Positions 1-5,416 of a DNA stretch of 37,162 nucleotides are shown in pieces; the first letter of the stretch is position 1; each line of letters begins with the position of its first letter. The DNA is taken from positions 1 to 37,162 of the forward strand of contig NZ_JAGLEJ010000034.1 of NCBI RefSeq assembly GCF_023145115.1, read 5' to 3'. Below the pieces are notes generated by a model. That model searched no databases and was not told the DNA's origin. It was given only the letters and a program-made list of their open reading frames with translations. Source of the stretch: Algiphilus sp. Its GTDB lineage: Bacteria > Pseudomonadota > Gammaproteobacteria > Nevskiales > Nevskiaceae. Made by a program: the position numbers and the translations under genes.

Positions 1-122
1 CCGCGCACCGCACGCACGAAGGCGAAGTCGTAGCCGCGGCCGCAGATGTCGGCGTAGCCGAGGCGGAAGTCGACGATCCAGGCGAAGCCGGAATCGCCCG
101 CGAAGAGCGACGACGACCAGTA
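1..122 (-). other. DGR variable region 1 (VR1)
   Basis: Bases 1-24 and 78-122 are identical to 467-490 and 544-588 of the second gene. Between them (25-77) there are 16 mismatches in 11 codons, none at a third codon position, and all 11 codons are NNC in both copies. The variable peptide here is IVDFRLGYADICGRGYDF. This is what adenine-specific mutagenic homing from AAC codons produces. The 3' limit lies outside the window. Confidence 0.85.
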
Positions 123-410
123 CCAGTCGGCCTTGGCGTTGGGGAACGCGTCCGTGTCGATGGCCGGCCGGACGCGTGCGCGGTCGCCAATGGCGAACAG
201 CTCTTCAACGGTCGGCAGGCGCCAGTCGTCGAAGCCAAGCAGGCGGCAGTCGGTTGCCAAGCGCTCGGCGTCGTAGTGGTCGACCTCTTCGTCGGTCAGC
301 TCCACCGCGGCCCACATGAGGCCGGTGTTGGCGTCGATGACGGCGGAGTGGTCGGTGGCGTCGGTGGCCGCGGGGTTGCCCTCGGCGTTGAGCTTGGTGA
401 ATCGGGTCAT
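1..410 (-). CDS. DUF1566 (Lcl-type) DGR target protein, first copy, 3' end cut by window
   Basis: This is a partial gene of 136 readable codons that runs off the left edge. It starts at the ATG of 410-408, with AGGAG seven bases upstream. The protein has the DUF1566 hallmarks DWRLPT (residues about 62-67), an AIDTDAF block, and YWSSSLFAGDSGFAW leading to a C-terminal FAFVRAVR. No signal peptide is visible. The last 40 codons match the neighbouring gene (442-981) base for base except in a block where only first and second codon positions differ. DUF1566 proteins with this C-type-lectin-like end are known DGR targets. I infer that this is a hypervariable ligand-binding protein; the ligand is unknown. 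It is the last gene of the left operon seen here. Confidence 0.85.
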   Translation of the reverse strand, partial: MTRFTKLNAEGNPAATDATDHSAVIDANTGLMWAAVELTDEEVDHYDAERLATDCRLLGFDDWRLPTVEELFAIGDRARVRPAIDTDAFPNAKADWYWSSSLFAGDSGFAWIVDFRLGYADICGRGYDFAFVRAVR

Positions 411-441
411 GGTGATCTCCTGAAAAGCGCAGAAAGGCGGA

Positions 442-981
442 TTACTGACTGGCCGCGCGCACCGGGCCGCGCACCGCACGCACGAAGGCGCTGTCGACGT
501 CGCGGCTGCAGACGCTGGCGCCGCCGTAGTGGAAGCCGACGAACCAGGCGAAGCCGGAATCGCCCGCGAAGAGCGACGACGACCAGTAGGGACGCGCGTG
601 ACAGCGGAACGCGGCGGTGTCTATGGCCGGCTCGTGGCGGCCGTAGTCGACGATGCTCAGCAGCTCGTGCATCGTTGGCAGGCGCCAGTCGTCGGCACCC
701 ATGTAGCGGAGCGATCTGGCGGCTTCGGTTGCCCTCGTGTGGTTGACGCGGTCCCTGGTGATGCTGTCCGCGGCCGTCCAGATGAGGTTGGTGGTGGTGT
801 CGTGCACCAGCACCGGCGTGTCCCTGGTCGGCTGGCCGCCGGCGTCGAGCAGGCGGTAGCGGCTGCTCGGCAGTTGGCTAGCCGGTTGCGGCGCGTCCGA
901 CGCTGTCAGCTCGGCGAGGTCGGGGATGTGGATGCTTAGGCCGTCCGGGCCGGTGCGCTCGATGGAAATGCTCAGCTGCAT
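442..981 (-). CDS. DUF1566 (Lcl-type) DGR target protein, second copy
   Basis: This is a 179-residue protein. I chose the ATG at 981-979 because GAGGAG lies five to six bases upstream; an ATG eight codons earlier has no comparable site. The N-terminal 60 residues are unlike copy 1. After that come DUF1566 features: NLIWTAAD, DDWRLPTMHELL, AIDTAAF and YWSSSLFAGDSGFAW, then a variable block and AFVRAVRG. It ends with a short tail, PVRAASQ. No signal peptide or membrane segment is visible, so secretion or virion display is not evident from the sequence. It lies 31 bp upstream of copy 1 in the same direction, so both are probably co-transcribed. A diversified binding function is inferred from the codon pattern. 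Confidence 0.88.
   Translation of the reverse strand: MQLSISIERTGPDGLSIHIPDLAELTASDAPQPASQLPSSRYRLLDAGGQPTRDTPVLVHDTTTNLIWTAADSITRDRVNHTRATEAARSLRYMGADDWRLPTMHELLSIVDYGRHEPAIDTAAFRCHARPYWSSSLFAGDSGFAWFVGFHYGGASVCSRDVDSAFVRAVRGPVRAASQ
467..588 (-). other. DGR variable region 2 (VR2)
   Basis: This is the counterpart of VR1 at offset 466. The variable codons lie in 491-543, with identical flanks on both sides. The variable peptide is FVGFHYGGASVCSRDVDS. Codons that do not vary in this block (GTC, TTC, GGC, GCC, TGC, CGC) contain no adenine on the coding strand, as expected if only template adenines mutate. One GAC is shared. The implied template peptide is close to NVNFNNGNANNCNRNNDN. Confidence 0.85.
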
Positions 982-1009
982 GTGTGCTCCTCGTTGGGAT
1001 GGCAAACGC

Positions 1010-1456
1010 TCAGCGCTTCGGCGCTTCGCGCCCGAAGCCGGGGCGGTCGCCGTTGTCGATCTCGATGCGCTCGGCGTCGGTCAGGACGAGGCGCTGCTCG
1101 TCGATCCATTCCGGCTCGGGCAGCTTCGAGAGGTCGCCGGAGGCGCGTGGCTGGACAAGCACCTGGTTGCAGCCGGTGATGTAGCGGACGTGGCCGCTGG
1201 CGATGCCGGTGAATCCGGTGAGGGTGTCGGTGTAGGTGTGGCCGAGCTCGATCATGTCGGTGGGACTCCTGGTGGTGGCGGCCGGCCGCAGCTGGCCTTG
1301 GGTGAACAGGCGGAACAGGGGTTGGCCGCACTGGCAGGCCATGGTCTGGCGGCCCTCGGCGTCGTGGAACGCGGCGCTATATCCGTGGCGGCGGTCGCAG
1401 ATGCGCACGTCCACGCGCGCGCCGCAGGGGCAGGTGTGGGGCTCGGTGTGGCTCAT
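1010..1456 (-). CDS. Small Cys-motif phage protein, possibly two fused genes
   Basis: This is a 148-residue protein. Its ATG overlaps the stop of the upstream gene in an ATGA (1456-1453), so translation is probably coupled. The N-terminal 45 residues carry CPCG and CQCG pairs plus an isolated RIC, consistent with a zinc ribbon. After a linker, the part starting at MIELGHTYTD (residue 68) resembles short phage proteins built around a D-x-x-T-G-F-x-G-I-A motif. That internal ATG (1255-1253) has GGAG ten bases upstream. The ORF may therefore be a fusion of a zinc-ribbon gene with a formerly separate gene, or may give two products. The function is unknown. Confidence 0.7.
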   Translation of the reverse strand: MSHTEPHTCPCGARVDVRICDRRHGYSAAFHDAEGRQTMACQCGQPLFRLFTQGQLRPAATTRSPTDMIELGHTYTDTLTGFTGIASGHVRYITGCNQVLVQPRASGDLSKLPEPEWIDEQRLVLTDAERIEIDNGDRPGFGREAPKR

Positions 1457-1839
1457 GCCGCTGCGCGCTCGTCGCTGGTAGGCGGCACCTCGGGCACGGG
1501 GATCAGCGCGCCGGCCCGGTTGCGCCACTGGCGCCGGCTGCTGACGCAGAGGCGCAGGAGGTCCACGCGCCGGTAGTGGATGGCGTGTTCGTGCAGGTCC
1601 TCGCCGACTTCGCCGAACACGTGGCCGCCGCACTCTCGCGCCAGCCATTCGCGCACGACGGTGCAGTGGGCGCAGGTCCGGTGCTGGACGAAGCTGCCGT
1701 CATGCACGAACGCCTCGCGGGTGTAGCGCTCACCGGGCTGGATCGCTCGGCTGCATTCCGTGCAGCGATGGGTCTTGGTGGCAACCGGCTCTTGCCGCGA
1801 CAGCATGGTCACGGGCTCGGAGTCGTCGATCATGCACAT
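1453..1839 (-). CDS. Cys-rich (putative zinc-binding) phage protein
   Basis: This is a 128-residue protein. The ATG at 1839 has a strong AGGAGG six to seven bases upstream, which fixes the start against the much longer open frame. The protein begins MCMIDDSEP. It has CTEC (about residue 29) followed by IQPGERY, then CAHC (about 59), a four-cysteine pattern of a small zinc-binding domain. It ends in an Ala-rich tail. Its first 10 bp overlap the end of the parB-like gene and its stop overlaps the next start. Proteins of this type occur in left arms of phages of high-GC hosts, but I cannot name a function. Confidence 0.75.
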   Translation of the reverse strand: MCMIDDSEPVTMLSRQEPVATKTHRCTECSRAIQPGERYTREAFVHDGSFVQHRTCAHCTVVREWLARECGGHVFGEVGEDLHEHAIHYRRVDLLRLCVSSRRQWRNRAGALIPVPEVPPTSDERAAA

Positions 1840-3329
1840 GGGTGGGCCTCCTGGGCGGGCTCGCAGTCGAGGAACACGCGCCCGGTCTTGAGCCGGTGCA
1901 TGCGGTAGCCGGCGCCGCGCAGGGCGTCGGTGAATGCGGATTCGGAGTAGATGGGTTCCACGCCGCGGTTGATGCAGTAGGCGACGTAGTGCGCGCGGAG
2001 CAGGCAGGCGCGGGTGCTGGTGCCTGTGCGCGACCGGATGGCGTGGGCCATGAAGCGGGTCAGGGCTTCGGCGCCGTTGGCGGGGCGGTCCACTGGCTGG
2101 CGGGTGAGGCCGCCGCCTTCCACCCACTGCGTGAGGCGTTCGGACTGGTCGCGGGTGAGGTCAAGGGCGACCTGCAGGGTGGCGTCCTCGGGCGCGGGGA
2201 TCTCGCGGCCGCTGTTCGGGCTGGGGATGTCGATGCCGACGTAGACCGGGTCTACGTCCGGGTCGTAGCAGTCCAGCAGCAGCGCGTCGTGATCGGTGTC
2301 TATCTCGGGATAGAGCGTCGCGATCTTGATGCCCATGCCGCCGAGCAGCCGGCGGATGAGGTCGGCCACGACGGGCGTCATGTCGTGTGCAAGCTGGTTG
2401 CGGGCGGCTGCGCGATCGTCGCGGGGGCGTGCGCTCTGCGGCGTCGCGGCGGCATCGGGCGCCGGCGCTGGTTCGGGCGCTGGTTCGGGCGCGGGCGCGG
2501 GCGCGGGCGGCAGGTCAATGCCGGTCTGTCCACCGGTGTTGGCGGGCGGTGCCGTCTGCGGTGCGGGCTCCGGTGCCGGATCGGGCTCGGGTCCGCCCTC
2601 ACCGTTGCGGATGGCCTCGGCGCGCTGGTGGCGGGCGATGTCCTCAGCCGTATGGTTGAGCCGGTCGCGCACGTAGGCGCGGCGCAGGCCGCCTTCGCTG
2701 GCGGCGCGCAGCGCGCTGCTGACGCGGTCGCGCAGCCAGGTGATGCCCATGCTCTCGCCGCGCTCGCACTCGCGGAGCAGCTTGTGCAGGTCGTGGGCGA
2801 GGTCGGCGCTGGTGATGGCGCGCTCGTCCACCAGGTGCTGCACGCGCGGGTCAAGGTCGCCGATGCGGGCGTGCTTGCTGACCCACGCTTCGCTCTTGCC
2901 GAGCTGCGCGGCGGTCTTGGCGGTGCCGGCCTGATCCACCAGCGCGTGCACGCCCTGCGCGGTCTCGGGCAGCGTCAGGCCCTCGCGCTGCAGGTTTTCC
3001 AGCACCTGCAGCACCATCACCTGCTGGGCGTCGAGGTCGGTGCGGATGATGACCGGCACCTCTGCCAGCCCGGCGATGTGCGCAGCCCGCCACCGCCGCT
3101 CGCCGGCGACGATGAGGTAGTCCGCGGGCTCGACCAGCCGCGGCGCATCTGCGGCATCCGCCGGCCGCACGACGATGGGCTGGATGATGCCGTGCTCGCG
3201 AATGCTGTCCGCCAGCTCGTGCAGCGGCCCGTCCTCGAACAGCGTGCGCGGCTGGGCCGGGTCGCGGTCGATGCTGGTGAGGGGGAGGCGCGTGGTGGTG
3301 GCGCTAGTGGGGGTTGCGTTGTCGGGCAT
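1830..3329 (-). CDS. ParB-like DNA-binding protein with long C-terminal extension
   Basis: This is a 499-residue protein whose ATG at 3329 overlaps the previous stop (TGATG). Residues 13-115 form a ParB N-terminal domain: LTSIDRDPAQPR (18-28), HGIIQPIVVR (46-55), GERRWRAAHIAGL (76-88, the box that binds nucleotide in ParB/Spo0J) and ENLQRE (111-116). A helix-turn-helix follows (TAAQLGKSEAWVSKHARI, 139-156). Residues 245-295 are a Pro/Glu/Ala linker. Residues 310-499 form an unusual second half ending in a winged-helix-like segment, ALRGAGYRMHRLKTGRVFLD. No ParA is seen in the window. It could regulate transcription or recombination, or partition a plasmid-like prophage. ParB-fold identity is firm; the role is inferred. 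Confidence 0.9.
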   Translation of the reverse strand: MPDNATPTSATTTRLPLTSIDRDPAQPRTLFEDGPLHELADSIREHGIIQPIVVRPADAADAPRLVEPADYLIVAGERRWRAAHIAGLAEVPVIIRTDLDAQQVMVLQVLENLQREGLTLPETAQGVHALVDQAGTAKTAAQLGKSEAWVSKHARIGDLDPRVQHLVDERAITSADLAHDLHKLLRECERGESMGITWLRDRVSSALRAASEGGLRRAYVRDRLNHTAEDIARHQRAEAIRNGEGGPEPDPAPEPAPQTAPPANTGGQTGIDLPPAPAPAPEPAPEPAPAPDAAATPQSARPRDDRAAARNQLAHDMTPVVADLIRRLLGGMGIKIATLYPEIDTDHDALLLDCYDPDVDPVYVGIDIPSPNSGREIPAPEDATLQVALDLTRDQSERLTQWVEGGGLTRQPVDRPANGAEALTRFMAHAIRSRTGTSTRACLLRAHYVAYCINRGVEPIYSESAFTDALRGAGYRMHRLKTGRVFLDCEPAQEAHPCA

Positions 3330-3724
3330 CAGGCGGCCTCCCGCTGGTGCTGGTGGGGTTCGCCGCGGTGCGCGGCGAGGAATGCGTCGAACAGCTCTTG
3401 TTCGCGCGCGATGTGCTCCGGCGCATCCACGGACCAGTAGCTGAACCCCTCGCGCCCCATGACGCCGTGCGCGCAGAGCAGCGAGCCGCGGCGGTGGATG
3501 AAGGGGTAGTGGTCGCACAGGCACTTCGTGCGCCGGGACTCGCGCCGGGTGGCGCGGTAGAGGTCCAGCCGCATGTCGTCCGCCTTGCACGCGGGGCAGC
3601 GGGCGTAGCGCCGGCGGGTGTAGTGGTCCGGGTGGCGCGGGAAGGTCTTGCGCGCCCCGCACCGGCGGCAGCGGCACGGGTAGTAGTAGATGCGCGGTTT
3701 CGCCGGCGAAAGGCGGATGCTCAT
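3329..3724 (-). CDS. Zinc-ribbon-like phage protein
   Basis: This is a 131-residue protein. The start at 3724 overlaps the preceding stop as ATGA. It carries CRCRRCG (residues about 17-23), CPAC (about 43), CLCDH (about 69) and a later single Cys, arranged like one or two zinc ribbons. Many Arg residues suggest nucleic-acid contact. It lies directly upstream of the parB-like gene in the left operon. The palindrome TTTCGCCGGCGAAA falls in its 5' part (3698-3711). I do not recognise the family, so a DNA- or RNA-binding role is inference from composition. Confidence 0.7.
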   Translation of the reverse strand: MSIRLSPAKPRIYYYPCRCRRCGARKTFPRHPDHYTRRRYARCPACKADDMRLDLYRATRRESRRTKCLCDHYPFIHRRGSLLCAHGVMGREGFSYWSVDAPEHIAREQELFDAFLAAHRGEPHQHQREAA

Positions 3725-3891
3725 GCCGCGACCCTCCGCTGCTGCGGCCGCCGCGTCTGGTGGCAGCAGCGGTGGCACCGGCGACGCTTCTGCCCGGTGG
3801 GCACGGTCCGGTGGCAGCCCGGGGTAATGCACGGGGTCGCGTCCGGGTGCCGCCCGTGCAGGAACAGCATGAGCTCGACGACGGGCATCAT
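3721..3891 (-). CDS. Very small Cys/His-rich protein
   Basis: This is a 56-residue protein starting at 3891 (MMPVVELML). The start overlaps the upstream stop, and its own stop overlaps the next start, each as ATGA. The middle reads ITPGCHRTVPTGQKRRRC followed by HRCC, so C21, C26, C39 and C42/C43 can form a zinc knuckle. The C-terminus is strongly basic. The tight double overlap and the distinct motif argue that it is a real gene. The function is unknown. Confidence 0.65.
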   Translation of the reverse strand: MMPVVELMLFLHGRHPDATPCITPGCHRTVPTGQKRRRCHRCCHQTRRPQQRRVAA

Positions 3892-4112
3892 CGGCCTGCC
3901 TCCGCGTGCGTTGCGCTGTCGTTGCGTTCCCGGCGCCGCTGCTCCAGCGCCAGGGCTTCGTGGTGCGCGGCGCAGTCCTCGAGCGCGGCGATCAGCTCGC
4001 GCGCAGCGAGGGCAGGGCGCTTTCCGGTGCGGACCTCGAACTCCAGCTGCCGCTTCGTGGAGGGCAGGGTCTGGCGGATGGCGCGCGCATGCTGGTTGTG
4101 GCCGAAGCTCAT
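3888..4112 (-). CDS. Small helical phage protein, unknown
   Basis: This is a 74-residue protein starting MSFGHNQHARAIRQTL. The start at 4112 overlaps the stop of the upstream frame (TCAT on the plus strand) and its stop overlaps the next gene. It is rich in Ala, Glu and Arg, is predicted mostly helical and has no Cys motif. The 17 bp at this start junction (4109-4125) recur exactly at 4981-4997, suggesting the segment in between was inserted here. I cannot assign a function. Confidence 0.6.
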   Translation of the reverse strand: MSFGHNQHARAIRQTLPSTKRQLEFEVRTGKRPALAARELIAALEDCAAHHEALALEQRRRERNDSATHAEAGR

Positions 4113-4984
4113 GCCGCACGCTCCGCCGGCCGCTGCGTAGAATCCCCGGGAAAACCGGCGAGAACGACACGATGGACGGGATTGGGCTGAGCGCTTGGGT
4201 GGGCGTCGCTGGCTTCGCACTCGGCGTCATCAACACCGGCTGGTTGATCTACAGTTCCCGCGTGCGCCTCCGGGTTACCGCCATATGGGCCGTCTATGAC
4301 GGCACCGGGGTGATACGCACCTCCCGCCACGCCAGCGCCGCCGAGAAGGAGCCGAAAGGACACTTCGGGGTTCAGGTGGTAAACGCCGGTCGCGTGCCCG
4401 TGTTCGTCGATGAGGTCGGTGTCTGCACACCTGGCAGGAAAGCCCGTATCCGCCGCCTGCTCGGCCTCCGTTGGGAGCCGGAAGAGCGGTCCCTGATACT
4501 CAACGATGCCTTCAAGGACATCAGCCTTCCGCAGGAGCTCCCGCCAGGGGCAAAGCTCTACATCCGTGCAGCCTCGGGGGCAAAAGACAAGCCAGGTATG
4601 ACGAAACATGGCTGGGTCTACGCGGAGACCCAGGACGCGCGCATGTTCTGCGCACGCCATGAATTCTTTTGACGGAACGCAACAGATCGTCGGCCGGGGC
4701 GCCTCGTCGATTCGCTCGTGCCAGGCGTGTCGCGGATACAGGGAGGTAGGCAGCGGCCCCGTGCGCGGCCCGGGAATCCAGTCGATGTCCCCGGCCATGT
4801 AGCGGGCAAAGTGGTGCCGAAACTCGTCCTCGTCGAACTCGCAGCGGATGGTGACGCCGCCGCAGACCGGGGCGGATGCAAGCCGCTTGCGGCTCGCCCA
4901 TCGCGCCACCGATTCCGCGCCACTGCGACGACGCGATGCACGCGCCGGGGTCAGCCAGGCCAGAAGGCCGTCGAGCCAATTCAT
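4109..4984 (-). CDS. Left-operon protein, possibly chimeric over an antisense insert
   Basis: This is a 291-codon frame starting at 4984, overlapping the previous stop as ATGA. About the first 103 residues look like a genuine protein, for example VTIRCEFDEDEFRHHFARYM, a GDIDWIPGPRTG block and PTICCVPSKEF, mixed hydrophobic and acidic. From about 4672 down to 4172 the frame is exactly antisense to the convincing plus-strand gene there, and the translation becomes Gly/Ala/His-rich and low in coding character. The last few residues (PAERAA) again match the operon style. The original gene was probably shorter and was interrupted by, or came with, the plus-strand moron. The true C-terminus is uncertain. 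Confidence 0.5.
   Translation of the reverse strand: MNWLDGLLAWLTPARASRRRSGAESVARWASRKRLASAPVCGGVTIRCEFDEDEFRHHFARYMAGDIDWIPGPRTGPLPTSLYPRHAWHERIDEAPRPTICCVPSKEFMACAEHARVLGLRVDPAMFRHTWLVFCPRGCTDVELCPWRELLRKADVLEGIVEYQGPLFRLPTEAEQAADTGFPARCADTDLIDEHGHATGVYHLNPEVSFRLLLGGAGVAGGAYHPGAVIDGPYGGNPEAHAGTVDQPAGVDDAECEASDAHPSAQPNPVHRVVLAGFPGDSTQRPAERAA
4172..4672 (+). CDS. Antisense moron: N-terminally anchored membrane protein
   Basis: This is a 166-residue protein on the strand opposite to its operon. Residues 7-27 (SAWVGVAGFALGVINTGWLIY) form one transmembrane helix. The soluble part contains HFGVQVVNAGRVPVFVDEVG and ends WVYAETQDARMFCARHEFF. Scattered phage and host proteins with one N-terminal helix and a similar beta-rich NxGRxPV block are known, but none has a proven role that I can name. 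A TAGAAT at 4138-4143 could be the -10 of its own promoter; no good -35 is visible. Typical of a moron expressed from the prophage; function unknown. Confidence 0.72.
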   Translation: MDGIGLSAWVGVAGFALGVINTGWLIYSSRVRLRVTAIWAVYDGTGVIRTSRHASAAEKEPKGHFGVQVVNAGRVPVFVDEVGVCTPGRKARIRRLLGLRWEPEERSLILNDAFKDISLPQELPPGAKLYIRAASGAKDKPGMTKHGWVYAETQDARMFCARHEFF

Positions 4985-5319
4985 GCCGCACGCTCCGTTG
5001 CCTGGCTGCGGCGGTCCCGCACCCGATCCGCAAAGGCCCGCGCGGCCGCGGCGGTGCGCGCTGCGTGCTCCCGCGCTACCTCGTCACCACGCTCCCGCGC
5101 GAGGAAGGCCGCGCGCTGGTGGTGGATGGCGAGGCTGTACAGCTGCAGGAAGTTGGGGCACGCGGTGAGCGTCTCCGGGTCGGCGCACCGGAGGATGGCG
5201 GGCGCGCTGTAATGGCGCTGGATCAGCTCGGCGCGGCGGGGGTGGCGGAGGTAGGCGTCCAGGCCCGGGGTTTGGGCGTCCGGGAGGCTGGTATCGCTGG
5301 TGAATCGCGAATGGAGCAT
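4981..5319 (-). CDS. First gene of the left (PL) operon, unknown
   Basis: This is a 112-residue protein. The ATG at 5319 is chosen because GGAGAG lies just upstream; the longer frame (to 5355) would begin inside the promoter. It has DAYLRHPRRAELIQRHYSAPAIL, then a helical Ala/Arg-rich second half, with no Cys or membrane segment. As the first gene after PL it occupies the place of early regulators such as lambda N, but it does not resemble N and no nut-like site was recognised. Its stop overlaps the next start. The function is unknown. Confidence 0.7.
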   Translation of the reverse strand: MLHSRFTSDTSLPDAQTPGLDAYLRHPRRAELIQRHYSAPAILRCADPETLTACPNFLQLYSLAIHHQRAAFLARERGDEVAREHAARTAAAARAFADRVRDRRSQATERAA

Positions 5320-5344
5320 GGCTCTCTCCGATGAGGTCGGGGAG

Positions 5345-5374
5345 AGCGTAGGCAATGCCTAATACTTTTGTCAA
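5345..5374 (-). promoter_or_regulatory. PL-like early promoter
   Basis: On the minus strand a perfect -35 TTGACA (5374-5369) is followed after 18 bp by TACGCT (5350-5345) as the -10. One operator abuts the -35 and another overlaps the -10, so repressor would block it. It points into the left operon (first ATG at 5319). Confidence 0.75.
5349..5361. promoter_or_regulatory. Left operator, promoter-proximal
   Basis: A perfect palindromic TAGGCAATGCCTA overlapping the -10 of the PL-like promoter. Its centre is 26 bp from the next operator, the same spacing as in the right pair. Confidence 0.82.
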
Positions 5375-5387
5375 TAGGCAATGCCTA
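5375..5387. promoter_or_regulatory. Left operator, promoter-distal
   Basis: A second perfect TAGGCAATGCCTA, directly abutting the TTGACA -35 of the PL-like promoter. Confidence 0.82.
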
Positions 5388-5388
5388 A

Positions 5389-5405
5389 CGCCGCTGATGC
5401 CGGCG
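5389..5405 (-). terminator. Weak hairpin after repressor operon
   Basis: CGCCG and CGGCG pair around CTGATGC just downstream of the stop of the tail-anchored gene (5417). The stem is short and there is no clear U tract, so termination is only a possibility. Confidence 0.25.
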
Positions 5406-5416
5406 GCGCGCTGTGG

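Noticed and set aside
1842..3440. A 532-codon plus-strand frame opposite the parB-like gene
   Set aside because: The minus frame has clear ParB motifs; the plus translation is Gly/Val/Ala/Arg-rich shadow.
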